Source: an uncultured Clostridia bacterium
Lineage (GTDB): Bacteria; Bacillota; Clostridia; Oscillospirales; Acutalibacteraceae
Reading direction: 5' to 3'
Length of the DNA: 62,471 bases
Assembly (NCBI GenBank): GCA_946182865.1
Contig: CAMHAV010000003.1
Location: forward strand, 1-62,471
In this document: positions 47,675-56,976 of the stretch, piece by piece
Layout: each line of letters opens with the position of its first letter
How positions within the stretch are numbered: the first letter of the stretch is position 1
The notes under the pieces: generated by a model
The model's input: the letters and a program-made list of their open reading frames with translations, nothing else
Database searches by the model: none
What the model was told of the DNA's origin: nothing
Made by a program: the position numbers and the translations under genes

Positions 47675-48586
47675 ATGAACCATTTGCTGAAAATGCTGGA
47701 TCTCACACCCGGTCAGATCAACGACATCCTCAATCTGGCCGACCAGCTCAAATATGAACAGAAGCACGGCATCAGCCACCGTCTGCTCGAGGGCAAGACC
47801 CTCGGCATGATTTTCCAGAAAGCGTCCACCCGTACCCGTGTTTCCTTTGAAGTGGGTATGTACCAGCTCGGCGGTCAGGCGCTGTTCCTCTCGTCCCACG
47901 ATCTCCAGATCGGCAGAGGCGAACCGGTCGAGGACACCGCGCGCGTGCTGTCACGTTATCTCGACGGCATCATGATCCGTACCTTTGAGCAGCGCGAAGT
48001 GGAGGATCTCGCCAAATACGGCTCCATTCCGATCATCAACGGTCTGACCGATTTCGCCCATCCCTGCCAGGTGCTCGCCGACCTCATGACGATCCGCGAA
48101 GTCAAGGGCCGTTTGGACGGTCTGAAGCTCTGCTTCATCGGCGACGGCAACAACATGATGAATTCCCTCATCGTCGGAGCGCTCAAATGCGGCATGAAAG
48201 TGGCGGTTGCCTGTCCCGAAGGCTATGAGCCGGACAAATCGGTCATCGAATTCGCGGCGCAGGTCGGCGGCTTCGAGATGTACCGCGACCCCAGAGGCGC
48301 GGCGCGTGCGGCGGATGTATGCATCACCGACGTGTGGGCTTCCATGGGACAGGAGGAAGAAGCGGCGCAGCGCAGAGCGGTGTTTGCCAACTTCCAGATC
48401 AACGACGAAGTGATGAAGTACGCCAAGAGCGACGCGATGGTGCTGCACTGTCTGCCGGCGCACCGCGGCGAGGAAATCACAGCGGCCATGCTCGAAGCGC
48501 ACGCGGCCGAAATCTTTGAGGAAGCGGAAAACCGTCTGCACGCACAGAAAGCGGTTCTCGTCAAGCTGCTCGGCAACAAGAGATAA
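47675..48586 (+). CDS. argF: Ornithine carbamoyltransferase
   Basis: A 303-residue enzyme making citrulline from ornithine and carbamoyl phosphate. Complete set of motifs: STRTR (51-55), HPCQ (129-132), DVWASMG and HCLPAHRGEEI. The ATG at 47675 sits 9 bp after GGAGG; a second ATG six codons upstream is not used. It closes the arginine block. Carbamoyl-phosphate synthase genes are not in the window. Confidence 0.97.
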   Translation: MNHLLKMLDLTPGQINDILNLADQLKYEQKHGISHRLLEGKTLGMIFQKASTRTRVSFEVGMYQLGGQALFLSSHDLQIGRGEPVEDTARVLSRYLDGIMIRTFEQREVEDLAKYGSIPIINGLTDFAHPCQVLADLMTIREVKGRLDGLKLCFIGDGNNMMNSLIVGALKCGMKVAVACPEGYEPDKSVIEFAAQVGGFEMYRDPRGAARAADVCITDVWASMGQEEEAAQRRAVFANFQINDEVMKYAKSDAMVLHCLPAHRGEEITAAMLEAHAAEIFEEAENRLHAQKAVLVKLLGNKR

Positions 48587-48613
48587 ACAGAATAATAACA
48601 AAATGATGGGGAC

Positions 48614-48656
48614 AACACCGCGCAACGCTGTCAATCGGCTTTCGTGCGGTGTTGCC
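48614..48656 (+). other. Strong hairpin after argF
   Basis: CAACACCGC and GCGGTGTTG pair around an 18-24 nt loop 30 bp after the argF stop. It is followed by CCTTGG, not a U-run, so it may stabilise the argF message rather than terminate it. Confidence 0.5.
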
Positions 48657-48699
48657 TTGGTATTGACAGATTCCAAAAGGCAGTGAGGAGAAGAAATCA

Positions 48700-49683
48700 A
48701 TGGCAGGAATAAAGCAAAAGATAATGGGGCGGATATCGCGCAACAAATATGGAAATTGGTTTATCCAGTATCTCAAACTGTTTACCCATGGTCATAACAA
48801 ACGACAGCAAAAGCATATAACATCACGAAAAGAAAAGATATATTTTATTATTGGGTATGAAGACTCACAAAGATGCGGCTGGACGGTTTGGGAAAGGGTG
48901 GTTTTGTATAACTGTATATATGCGGCGGATCATCATATGATACCGGTTGTGGACATGAGGGATAATAAATCTATCTATCAAGAGGAAAAAGATTTTGGAA
49001 AAGTGAATGCATGGGATACGTTTTATGAGCAGCCGGCAGGAGTAACACTTGGGGAAGCGCTTGCAAGTAATAATTATGTACTGGCAGATAAATCACAACA
49101 ATGGTTTAACTACATAAGAATAAGAAACCCAAAGAAGATCAATGAGGAAGATTATTTGCGGGAAAATTACGCAAAATATATAAAGTTAAAGCCGTCAGTG
49201 GTGCAGGTCTGCGAAGAACGACTTGCAAGCATCATTCCGGATAAAAATCCGGACTGTAAATTACTTGGAATCTGTATGAGAGGTACGGATTACAAAACAT
49301 TTCATCATATGAAGCAACCAGAGGTGGCAGATGTGATGCATGAAGCAATGAAGGTATTTAACGATTATCACTGCGATTATTACTTTATAGCAACCGAAGA
49401 CAAAAGCATCTTTGAATTGGTAAAGACGAATTTGCCCAACGATAAGCTGATTACTTACAATGCGGGAAATATTGATGTGAGTTGCAGCGGTTTGATCGGA
49501 AATCAGATACGGCAACAGACAAGCGCATACGATGCGGGTTTGGATTACATTACTACACTCTATATTCTTAACCGCTGTTCATGCTTAATCGGAGGATTTT
49601 GTGGAGCCACAATTGTTGCAAAGTATAGAAAAAATCCCGCCTACGAATATGTTAATGTGATTAATACACACGCCTCATATTGA
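48700..49683 (+). CDS. Fucosyltransferase-like glycosyltransferase
   Basis: A 327-residue protein with KIYFIIGYEDSQRCGWTVWERVVLYNCIYAADHHMIPVVDMR near the start and LGICMRGTDYKTFHHMKQPE (about 179-198), which matches the phosphate-binding (H/M)xRxTDY motif of O-fucosyltransferase-like families (GT11/GT23/NodZ type). The C-terminus GLDYITTLYILNRCSCLIGGFCGATIVAKYR fits the nucleotide-sugar half. Clearly more AT-rich than its neighbours, suggesting acquisition. GGAGAAG precedes the ATG. The acceptor is unknown. Confidence 0.72.
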   Translation: MAGIKQKIMGRISRNKYGNWFIQYLKLFTHGHNKRQQKHITSRKEKIYFIIGYEDSQRCGWTVWERVVLYNCIYAADHHMIPVVDMRDNKSIYQEEKDFGKVNAWDTFYEQPAGVTLGEALASNNYVLADKSQQWFNYIRIRNPKKINEEDYLRENYAKYIKLKPSVVQVCEERLASIIPDKNPDCKLLGICMRGTDYKTFHHMKQPEVADVMHEAMKVFNDYHCDYYFIATEDKSIFELVKTNLPNDKLITYNAGNIDVSCSGLIGNQIRQQTSAYDAGLDYITTLYILNRCSCLIGGFCGATIVAKYRKNPAYEYVNVINTHASY

Positions 49684-49706
49684 TGTGGCAACACAGCAAA
49701 GCCGAC

Positions 49707-49768
49707 AAAACAGGCGCATGTCCAACCTTATGAAAGGAACGGACACGCGCCTGTTTTTGTTTATTTAT
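49707..49768. terminator. Bidirectional terminator between the glycosyltransferase and the minus-strand surface protein
   Basis: AAACAGGCGC-ATGTCC and GGAC-AC-GCGCCTGTTT form a long stem followed by TTTGTTTATTTATTTTT on the plus strand, ending the two convergent transcripts. Confidence 0.85.
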
Positions 49769-49788
49769 TTTTCCCTGTGGGGTGAATA

Positions 49789-52239
49789 TTATTCCACATC
49801 CACATAAAATCCGGTGGATTTGCCGTGGAAACTCACGACGATCTTCTGCTGTCCCGGAGTGCTGAGAGAGGTGGAGGAACAGGTGAAGCCGGAGGAAACA
49901 TCCTCCGTAGAGCCGTCGTTATAGTGAAGTGTCAGGATCATGCCGCTCGCGTCGAAAGATTCACCGACCGCATAGGTCAGTTTGGAGGGCTTTTTGCGGA
50001 TAGTCACCGAAGACAGCGCTTTTTCCACCGTGACATAAAAGCCTGTGGATTGTCCGCCGTAAGACACGACAATCTTCTGCTCTCCCGCTTTAGAGAATTG
50101 GCCGGAGGGCGAACAGGTGTAGCTGCCGGTTACTGTCTTGGTGCTGCCGTCGCTGTAGGTCAGTACCAAAGTCATGCCGCTGGCGTCAAAAGATTCGCCC
50201 ACCGTGTAGGTCAATTTAGCGGGCTTTTTGCGGATGGCCACCGACGAGAGTTTTTTATCGACTGTGACAAAGAAGCCTGTCGATTGTCCGCCGTAGGTTA
50301 CGACAATCTTCTGCTGTCCGGCTTTGGAGAATTGGCCGGAGGGGGAGCAGGTAAAGCCACTGGTGACGTTTTCGGAAGTGCCGTCGGAATAGGTGACTTT
50401 CAGCGTCAGCCCCTTGGTGTTGAGGGTTTCGCCGACGGTGTAGGTAGTCTTGGAGGGCTTGGCTTTGACGGAGACAGAAGCCACGTCCTTGACGACATTG
50501 ACAAAGAATCCGGTCGCCTTGCCGCCGTAGGTCACGACAATCTTCTGCTGTCCGGCTTTGGAGAATTGGCCGGAGGGGGAGCAGGTAAAGCCACTGGTGA
50601 CGTTTTCGGAAGTGCCGTCGGAATAGGTGACTTTCAGCGTCAGCCCCTTGGTGTTGAGGGTTTCGCCGACGGTGTAGGTAGTCTTGGAGGGCTTGGCTTT
50701 GACGGAGACAGAAGCCACGTCCTTGACGACATTGACAAAGAATCCGGTCGCCTTGCCGCCGTAGGTCACGACAATCTTCTGCTGTCCGGCTTTGGAGAAT
50801 TGGCCGGAGGGGGAGCAGGTAAAGCCACTGGTGACGTTTTCGGAAGTGCCGTCGGAATAGGTGACTTTCAGCGACAGCCCCTTGGTGTTGAGGGCTTCGC
50901 CGACGGTGTAGGCAGTCTTGGAGGGTTTGGATTTGACCGATACGGAAGAAACGGCTTTCATCACATTGACATAGAACCCTGTGGATTTGCCGCCGTAGGT
51001 CACGACAATTTTCTGCTGTCCGACCTTGGAAAGTTGGCCGGAGGGGGAGCAGGTAAAACCGCTTGTTACTTCCTTGGTTGTGCCGTTGGAATAGGTGACT
51101 TTCAGCCGAAGTCCCGCGGCGTTGAAGGTTTCACCGACGGTGTAGACATCTCTGTCGGGTACCCGCTTGACCGAGACGGAGGAAACAGTGGGAGCCGCAG
51201 GAGCCACGGAAGTAGCGGAAGCGGTGAGAACCGGCGTGCGGGAGGGATTCTTTTTCTGCGCGACCGCCCTTTCAATCGCGTTCCAGGTGACGAGGCCGCA
51301 AATGCCGTCAACGGGCTTGACCCCGTGATCCGACTGGAACTTTTTTACCACGGCGGCGGTGCCGTTACCGTAGCATCCGTCTACCGTAATGGAGTAACCC
51401 AAGTATTTCAGACAGCACTGCATATATGTGACATCGCTGCCCCTGGTGCTGCCGGAGGGACGCAGCACTCTCTGGTAGAGCACCTTGCATTTGTCGGGAT
51501 CGCTGTAACTGACTTGTGTACTCCGGGATGAAATCTCCAAGCCCGAGCCGGAAGAACTGCCGTTGGTGTCGTAAAGCACCACGGGAGGCCCGTTGTCATA
51601 GCGCAGCACGCTGAGGAACTTTTTGTAAGTGCAGTAAAATACTTCCACATTTGCGCCGGCAGAGGAGCTTAACACATAAAATCCCTCTTTGTCGCTTGCC
51701 AGATAGATAAAGGAATGCTCCTTGCCGTAGACGGTATTGAAAAAATGGAAATGCTCGCCGGGGTCGGCGTTTGCTTCCAGAAACAGCCGGATATCCTCCG
51801 CGCTGGGTTTGTCCTGCGGAATGAGCCTGCGTTGGCCGGTGGAGCCGCGCACATATTTGGAGATATAGTTGGCGTAAGAGAAACACCCTTGCGATCCGGA
51901 GAAAGTCACGGTAGTGTCAAGCCCCTTGTCGTAGACCGAGGTGATCCACCCGGAGCGCCACTTGCTGCCTCCGTTGACCGCGGGACGGTAGGTGGCGTCA
52001 TACATCACGTCGTGCAGTCTAGCTGCCACAGAGGAGGACGCTTTGGCTTTGGCGAGCTGATAGACCTTGTCCACCTGCTTGCCCGAAGAAGCGCGATGGG
52101 TGGCGTACCGCCAACTGCTGATGGGCGTGAGTCCCAGTGATTCGGCGTAAACGGTGGGTTCCAGCGCACCGCTCGGCAGCAGCACGGCGATGACAATCGC
52201 CATCAGCAAAAACGAAATTCCTTTTTTCTTCACGTTCAT
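49789..52239 (-). CDS. Secreted peptidase-like protein with peptidoglycan-binding and six Ig-like domains
   Basis: An 816-residue protein. It has a signal peptide (about 5-33) and an N-terminal domain with Cys119 (SQGCFSYANYISKYV) and His175 (KEHSFIYLASDKEGFYVL), a Cys/His pattern like NlpC/CHAP amidases, not formally assigned. A PG_binding_1 domain follows (about 255-330, YMQCCLKYLGYSITVDGCYGNGTAAVVKKFQ), then six Big_3 repeats of 77-78 residues. Three of them are almost identical in DNA. The start at 52239 follows AAAAGGAG; ATG 52260 is rejected. Same repeat family as the protein at 18.1 kb. A cell-wall remodelling role is inferred. Confidence 0.82.
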   Translation of the reverse strand: MNVKKKGISFLLMAIVIAVLLPSGALEPTVYAESLGLTPISSWRYATHRASSGKQVDKVYQLAKAKASSSVAARLHDVMYDATYRPAVNGGSKWRSGWITSVYDKGLDTTVTFSGSQGCFSYANYISKYVRGSTGQRRLIPQDKPSAEDIRLFLEANADPGEHFHFFNTVYGKEHSFIYLASDKEGFYVLSSSAGANVEVFYCTYKKFLSVLRYDNGPPVVLYDTNGSSSGSGLEISSRSTQVSYSDPDKCKVLYQRVLRPSGSTRGSDVTYMQCCLKYLGYSITVDGCYGNGTAAVVKKFQSDHGVKPVDGICGLVTWNAIERAVAQKKNPSRTPVLTASATSVAPAAPTVSSVSVKRVPDRDVYTVGETFNAAGLRLKVTYSNGTTKEVTSGFTCSPSGQLSKVGQQKIVVTYGGKSTGFYVNVMKAVSSVSVKSKPSKTAYTVGEALNTKGLSLKVTYSDGTSENVTSGFTCSPSGQFSKAGQQKIVVTYGGKATGFFVNVVKDVASVSVKAKPSKTTYTVGETLNTKGLTLKVTYSDGTSENVTSGFTCSPSGQFSKAGQQKIVVTYGGKATGFFVNVVKDVASVSVKAKPSKTTYTVGETLNTKGLTLKVTYSDGTSENVTSGFTCSPSGQFSKAGQQKIVVTYGGQSTGFFVTVDKKLSSVAIRKKPAKLTYTVGESFDASGMTLVLTYSDGSTKTVTGSYTCSPSGQFSKAGEQKIVVSYGGQSTGFYVTVEKALSSVTIRKKPSKLTYAVGESFDASGMILTLHYNDGSTEDVSSGFTCSSTSLSTPGQQKIVVSFHGKSTGFYVDVE
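50291..50992 (-). repeat. Three 234-bp near-identical tandem repeats inside the surface protein gene
   Basis: Units start at 50291, 50525 and 50759 (CCGTAGGT(T/C)ACGACAATCT), a period of exactly 234 bp or 78 codons, with only a handful of base differences. Neighbouring Ig repeats in the same gene have diverged far more, so these arose by recent duplication or gene conversion. Confidence 0.9.
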
Positions 52240-52302
52240 GATGACACTCCTTTTTTGCATCTTTGACTTTGTTAAACTTTCTACAAGTTTACGATATGTA
52301 AA

Positions 52303-52332
52303 ATTTTATCATACCTGAATAGGAAAAGTCAA
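52303..52332 (-). promoter_or_regulatory. Promoter of the minus-strand surface protein gene
   Basis: On the minus strand TTGACT (52327-52332), 18-bp spacer, TAAAAT (52303-52308), 64 bp before the start codon at 52239. The remaining part of 52240-52571 is AT-rich and holds no gene. Confidence 0.55.
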
Positions 52333-52443
52333 TATAGTAAAACAAAAACGTGAAAAACAACAAATGGAATTGTAATTATTTGTAATAAACGCCGCTATCT
52401 TTGTAATATCCGATATTTTTGCTGTAATATTTTGTAATAAATA

Positions 52444-52490
52444 ACACCCACGCCGACAGGATTTTTTCAAAATCCCGCCAGAGTGGGTGT
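52444..52490 (-). terminator. Terminator after the GH13 gene
   Basis: ACACCCAC (52444-52451) and GTGGGTGT (52483-52490) enclose a second hairpin GGATTTT/AAAATCC. On the minus strand TTATTTATTAC follows. It would end the glgP-GH13 transcript before the surface protein gene. Confidence 0.6.
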
Positions 52491-52571
52491 GAAATTTTAG
52501 GATCATTTACTTTTTGTCTTGGAAATCAGACACAAAATCCATTGCTGAAAGGCCGATGCGAGGCTTGTCAG

Positions 52572-54458
52572 TCATTTAAACATGGAGTAATTGTTGGCTC
52601 TGAGCACCAGACAGCTCGACGGCGGAATGGTGACCGTTCCCTTGTAGACCGAACCTCTGCCCAGCACGGTGCGCGCGCCGTTGAAGCCCTTGGGCAGCTC
52701 GATGTGGTGGGTGTTGCAGTCGGAGCGGTTGACGGCGACAAAGAGGGAATCTTTTTTGCCGCGGCGCACATAGGACATCACCGCGTCGAGGCACTTGACC
52801 GTTTCAAATTCGCCCTCCGCCAGACAATCCACATCGGCGCGGAGCTTGCCGAGTTTTTTATACCAGTCGATGAGCGCCTTGCTTTCTTTGCCCCACGGAT
52901 AGGTCGCGCGGTTGAAAGGATCCTTGTAGCCTTCCACGCCGGCTTCGTCGCCGTAGTAGACGCAAGGAACGCCGGGGAGGGTGTATTGCAGCACGGTGGC
53001 GAGTTTCATCATCCTGATGCCGCGGTCGCGCTGCTGAGGAGAGAGGTGCGCCTGGCTCTGCCAGTCGCGGCCCCTGTTGTGCGCCGGTTCGCCCGCGAGA
53101 ATCGTGATAGCGCGTTCGGTGTCGTGGGTGCCGAGGGAATTCATCAGCAGGCGGGTGACCTGCGGCGGATAGTTCTCCACGATGTTGTTGACCACTTCGA
53201 TGGCTTCGTCGCCCGACCAGCCGGTGAGGAAGCCGAGAATCACGTCCTTGAAGGGGTAATTCATGACCGAATCGAGCTGCTTGCCCAGCAGGTAGCGTCT
53301 GCGCTGCCCATAGGCCACCTTGTTGCTCGCGTCCTCCCAGACCTCGCCGATAATCACCGCGTCGGGGTCGGCTTTCTTGGCGGCGTAGCGCAGTCTGTCA
53401 AGGAAGATGTCGGGCAGTTCGTCGGCCACGTCAAGCCGCCAGCCGCCCGCGCCCTTTTCGAGCCATTTCCCGACGGTGCCGTTTTCGCCGGTGTGATAAT
53501 CCAGCACGGCAGGGTCGTCCTCGTTGACCTCGGGAAGGGTGTTGATGCCCCACCAGGAATGATAGGTGTCGGGCCACTGATAAAACTTGAACCATGAATA
53601 ATAGGGCGATTCTTTGGAATTGTAAGCGCCCAGCGAGTCGTAGCGGTTCTTTTTGTTGAAGTAAATGGAGTCGTCGCCCGTGTGGGAGAACACGCCGTCA
53701 ATGATGATCTTGATGCCGCGCTTTTTGGCCTCCTCGCACAGCTCGACATAATCTTCCTCGGTGCCGAGCATGGGGTCGATCTTGGAATAATCGGCGGTGT
53801 TGTAGCGGTGATTTTCATGCGCCTCAAAGATGGGGTTGATATAGATGCAGTTCACGCCGAGCGACCTGATATAGTCGAGCTTTTGGGTGATGCCCTTGAG
53901 GTCGCCGCCGAAGTAGTCGGAGTTGGTGATCATGCCGTGCTCGTCGGGCCGCCAGTCGGGCTGGTCGTTCCAATTCTCGTGCATTTTGCGTCCGGAGGGG
54001 ATGTTTTCATGCACCTTGCCGGATTTGTGGAAGCGGTCGGGGAAGATCTGGTACATCGTGCCGCCCGCGAGCCAGTCGGGGGTCTTAAAAGTGCTTTCGT
54101 ACACGGTGAGCTGCCACGCGACGGGCTGAGACTGCAATTCGCCCAGACCCGAACGGGTGCGGCAGAGATACTTGGTGCCGGAGGAGGTTTGCAGTTCAAA
54201 GTAGTAGTAATTGAGGGAAGCCTCTTCGGGGGTGTAATCGACCTCCCAATATTCAAAATCACTGCCCTCCATGCCGCACCAGAAGAGGTTGCCGCGCTCC
54301 ACCTTGCCGTTGTGCTCGTTGTGGATGATGAGGGTAGCGGCGGAGCAGCAGAGATAGCGGGGCAGACACAGCTTGAAATGCACCCGCTGTCCGCAGGGAA
54401 CAGCGCCGGTCGGTTTGCGGTAGAAAGGGTCTCTCGAATCAAAAAGTGTTTTCTTCAT
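52572..54458 (-). CDS. GH13 alpha-glucosidase/neopullulanase-like enzyme
   Basis: A 628-residue glycoside hydrolase: N-terminal beta domain (about 1-125), (beta/alpha)8 barrel with GGDLKGITQKLDYIRSLGVNCIYINPIFEAHENHRYNTADY (about 195-236), nucleophile Asp343 in GWRLDVADEL and acid/base Glu372 in IIGEVWEDAS, and GTHDTERA for the conserved Asp. This is the cyclomaltodextrinase/neopullulanase/maltogenic-amylase layout. No signal peptide. Starts 25 bp after glgP, so they form an operon for intracellular glucan breakdown. Confidence 0.9.
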   Translation of the reverse strand: MKKTLFDSRDPFYRKPTGAVPCGQRVHFKLCLPRYLCCSAATLIIHNEHNGKVERGNLFWCGMEGSDFEYWEVDYTPEEASLNYYYFELQTSSGTKYLCRTRSGLGELQSQPVAWQLTVYESTFKTPDWLAGGTMYQIFPDRFHKSGKVHENIPSGRKMHENWNDQPDWRPDEHGMITNSDYFGGDLKGITQKLDYIRSLGVNCIYINPIFEAHENHRYNTADYSKIDPMLGTEEDYVELCEEAKKRGIKIIIDGVFSHTGDDSIYFNKKNRYDSLGAYNSKESPYYSWFKFYQWPDTYHSWWGINTLPEVNEDDPAVLDYHTGENGTVGKWLEKGAGGWRLDVADELPDIFLDRLRYAAKKADPDAVIIGEVWEDASNKVAYGQRRRYLLGKQLDSVMNYPFKDVILGFLTGWSGDEAIEVVNNIVENYPPQVTRLLMNSLGTHDTERAITILAGEPAHNRGRDWQSQAHLSPQQRDRGIRMMKLATVLQYTLPGVPCVYYGDEAGVEGYKDPFNRATYPWGKESKALIDWYKKLGKLRADVDCLAEGEFETVKCLDAVMSYVRRGKKDSLFVAVNRSDCNTHHIELPKGFNGARTVLGRGSVYKGTVTIPPSSCLVLRANNYSMFK

Positions 54459-54483
54459 ATCAATAACGTCCCTTTTTATTGAA

Positions 54484-56883
54484 TTATTTCTGGCAGCCCC
54501 AGATATCTCTGGCGTAGTCCTCGATGGAGCGGTCAGCGGCGAAGATGCCGGACTTTGCGATGTTGACCAGGCTCATGGAGTTCCATCTGTACTTGTCGCC
54601 GTAGAGGACGGAAGCGTCATTCTGCGCTCTGCAATAGTCGTTGAAGTCCGCGAGAACCATATATCTGTCCTGATTGAGCAGGGAGTTGACCACATCGTGG
54701 AACTGCTTGCCGCCGAAGCCCGCGCTCATAAAGTCGATGGCTCTGTGCAGCTCGTGGTTGTTGTTGTAGCAGTCGCGGGGAGAATAGATTTTCTGCAAAT
54801 TGACCGCTTCGGGGGTGGACATGCCGAAGATGATGATGTTGTCGTCGCCCACCGCCTGATGGATTTCGACGTTCGCGCCGTCCTCGGTGCCGAGGGTGAC
54901 CGCGCCGTTCATCATGAACTTCATGTTGCTGGTGCCGCTGGCTTCGGTGCCGGCGAGGGAAATCTGCTCGCTGATCTCAGCGGAGGGAATGAGCTTCTCC
55001 GCGACGGTGACGCGATAGTTTTCGAGGTAGACGACCTTCAGCTTGTCGCTCACGCGCTTGTCGTTGTTGATGACGTTGGCGAGGGTGCAGATAAACTGGA
55101 TGATCTGCTTGGCGAGGAAGTAGCCGGGCGCCGCCTTTGCGCCGAAGATGTAGGTCTTGGGGGTAAAGGGCGCGTCGGGATTTTCGAGCAGCCACTGGTA
55201 CTGCGCCAGAATGTGCAGCGCGTTGAGGTGCTGTCTCTTGTACTCGTGCAGGCGCTTGACCTGTACGTCAAAGATGGAGTTGGGATCGACGAGAATGCCG
55301 TTGTTTTTGAGGATATAGTTGGACATTTCCACCTTGCTCTGGTGCTTGATGTCCGCGAGCTTGTCGAGCACCGCCCTGTCGTCCTTGTACTTCATCAGGT
55401 TTTCGAGCTTGGAGGCGTCCTTGACAAAGCCGTCCCCGATGAGGTCGGTGACGAGCGAGGCGAGGCCGGGATTGCTCTGGTTGAGCCAGCGGCGGTGAGC
55501 AATGCCGTTGGTGACGTTGGTGAACTTCTCGGGCATGACCGAGTAGAAATCCTTAAACACGCTGTCCTTGATGATCTGGCTGTGCAGCGCGGAAACGCCG
55601 TTGACGTGGTGGCAGGCAGCGACGCAGAGATTGGCCATCTTGACCCAGCCGTCGCGGATGATGCTCATGCGGGCGACCTTGTTGTAGTCGTAGCCGGTGC
55701 GCACGTCCATCTCGGCGCAGAAGCGGCGGTTGATCTCGCAGATGATCTGGTAGATTCTCGGCAGCTTGGAGCGGAAGAGATTCTCGTCCCAGCACTCGAG
55801 GGCTTCTGCCATGACGGTGTGGTTGGTGTAGGCCATGACCTTGGTGGTCATATCCCACGCCTTATCCCAGTCAAAGCCGCACTCGTCCATGAGCAGGCGC
55901 ATGAATTCGGGGATCGCGAGGGTGGGATGGGTGTCGTTGATGTGGATGGCGTTGAACTCCGCGAAGTTCTCCATGGAACCGCCGTGTCTGCGCAGATGGC
56001 GCTTGACGATATCCTGCACCGAGGCGGACACGAGGAAATACTGCTGCGACAGGCGCAGGCTCTTGCCCTCGATGTGGTTGTCGCCGGGATAGAGCACCTT
56101 GGTGAGCATTTCGGCCATGGCGTTCTGCTCCATGGCGCGCAGGTAGTCGCCCTCGTTGAAGAGCTTCATGTCAAAGTGGGGGCATTCCGCCGCCCACAGA
56201 CGCAGGGTGGAAACGCCGCTGCCGTCCTTGCCGGCGCACATCATGTCATAGGGAACGGCGGTGATGACGTTGTAATCCTTGTGTTCGGCGTGGTGATAGC
56301 CGTTGCTCCATGTTTCCTCCACATGGCCGTTGAAGCGGATGTCCACCGCGTCCTCGCGATGGGGAATCATCCACACCTCGCCGCCGGGCAGCCAGAATTC
56401 GGGCAGCTCGGTCTGCCAGCCGTCGATGATCTTCTGGTTGAAGATGCCGAACTCATAGCGGAGGGAATAGCCCATGCCGCAGTAGCCGTCGTTGGCCAGA
56501 CCGTCGAGGAAGCAGGCGGCGAGGCGGCCCAGACCGCCGTTGCCCAGACCCGCGTCCGGCTCCTGCTCGTAAATCTTTTCAAGGGTGGTATCATATTCGG
56601 AAAGGCACTGCGCGACCGCCTTTTCGAGGTTAAGGTTGTAGAGATTGTTGCGGAGGGAGCGGCCCATCAAAAATTCCATGCAGAGATAGTAGACTCTCTT
56701 GCCGCCGTTTTTGTCGTACTTGTCAGCAAAATCCTTGCGCGCCTCAAACAGGATGTCGCGGATGACCAGAACGAGTGCTTTGTAGATATGCTCGTTGTCC
56801 GCGTCCTCAGGCTTGAGTCCGTAGTGGTGGGAGAGTTTAGCGTCGATGAGCGCTTTCATTTGCTTTGCGTTGATGTTGTTCAT
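54484..56883 (-). CDS. glgP: Glycogen/alpha-glucan phosphorylase
   Basis: A 799-residue PLP enzyme releasing glucose-1-phosphate from alpha-1,4 glucans. PLP is bound by Lys655 in EASGTSNMKFMMNGAVTLGTEDGANVEI. Other landmarks are NGGLGRLAACFLDGLA, NDTHPTLAIPEFMRLL, TNHTVMAEALE and YDVQVKRLHEYKRQ-type FDVQVKRLHEYKRQ. First gene of the minus-strand glucan operon. GGAGG lies upstream of the start (on the minus strand). Confidence 0.97.
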   Translation of the reverse strand: MNNINAKQMKALIDAKLSHHYGLKPEDADNEHIYKALVLVIRDILFEARKDFADKYDKNGGKRVYYLCMEFLMGRSLRNNLYNLNLEKAVAQCLSEYDTTLEKIYEQEPDAGLGNGGLGRLAACFLDGLANDGYCGMGYSLRYEFGIFNQKIIDGWQTELPEFWLPGGEVWMIPHREDAVDIRFNGHVEETWSNGYHHAEHKDYNVITAVPYDMMCAGKDGSGVSTLRLWAAECPHFDMKLFNEGDYLRAMEQNAMAEMLTKVLYPGDNHIEGKSLRLSQQYFLVSASVQDIVKRHLRRHGGSMENFAEFNAIHINDTHPTLAIPEFMRLLMDECGFDWDKAWDMTTKVMAYTNHTVMAEALECWDENLFRSKLPRIYQIICEINRRFCAEMDVRTGYDYNKVARMSIIRDGWVKMANLCVAACHHVNGVSALHSQIIKDSVFKDFYSVMPEKFTNVTNGIAHRRWLNQSNPGLASLVTDLIGDGFVKDASKLENLMKYKDDRAVLDKLADIKHQSKVEMSNYILKNNGILVDPNSIFDVQVKRLHEYKRQHLNALHILAQYQWLLENPDAPFTPKTYIFGAKAAPGYFLAKQIIQFICTLANVINNDKRVSDKLKVVYLENYRVTVAEKLIPSAEISEQISLAGTEASGTSNMKFMMNGAVTLGTEDGANVEIHQAVGDDNIIIFGMSTPEAVNLQKIYSPRDCYNNNHELHRAIDFMSAGFGGKQFHDVVNSLLNQDRYMVLADFNDYCRAQNDASVLYGDKYRWNSMSLVNIAKSGIFAADRSIEDYARDIWGCQK

Positions 56884-56976
56884 AAGTTGAAACCTCCGAG
56901 GGTTGTAAAAAGTTCCGCAGTAATGCGCTGTCTCCGGCTTTTGGCTGTTAAATCACAAAAATGCCGGGACTTTTTT

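Noticed and set aside
50291..50992. Regular repeats as a possible CRISPR array
   Set aside because: The 234-bp period is a whole protein domain in frame, without short spacers; no cas genes are present.
49825..51531. 568-codon plus-strand open frame across the surface protein repeats
   Set aside because: It is the reverse complement of GC-biased tandem Ig repeats; its Gly/Ala/Val/Asp-rich repeats have no start context and the minus-strand product has clear domains.
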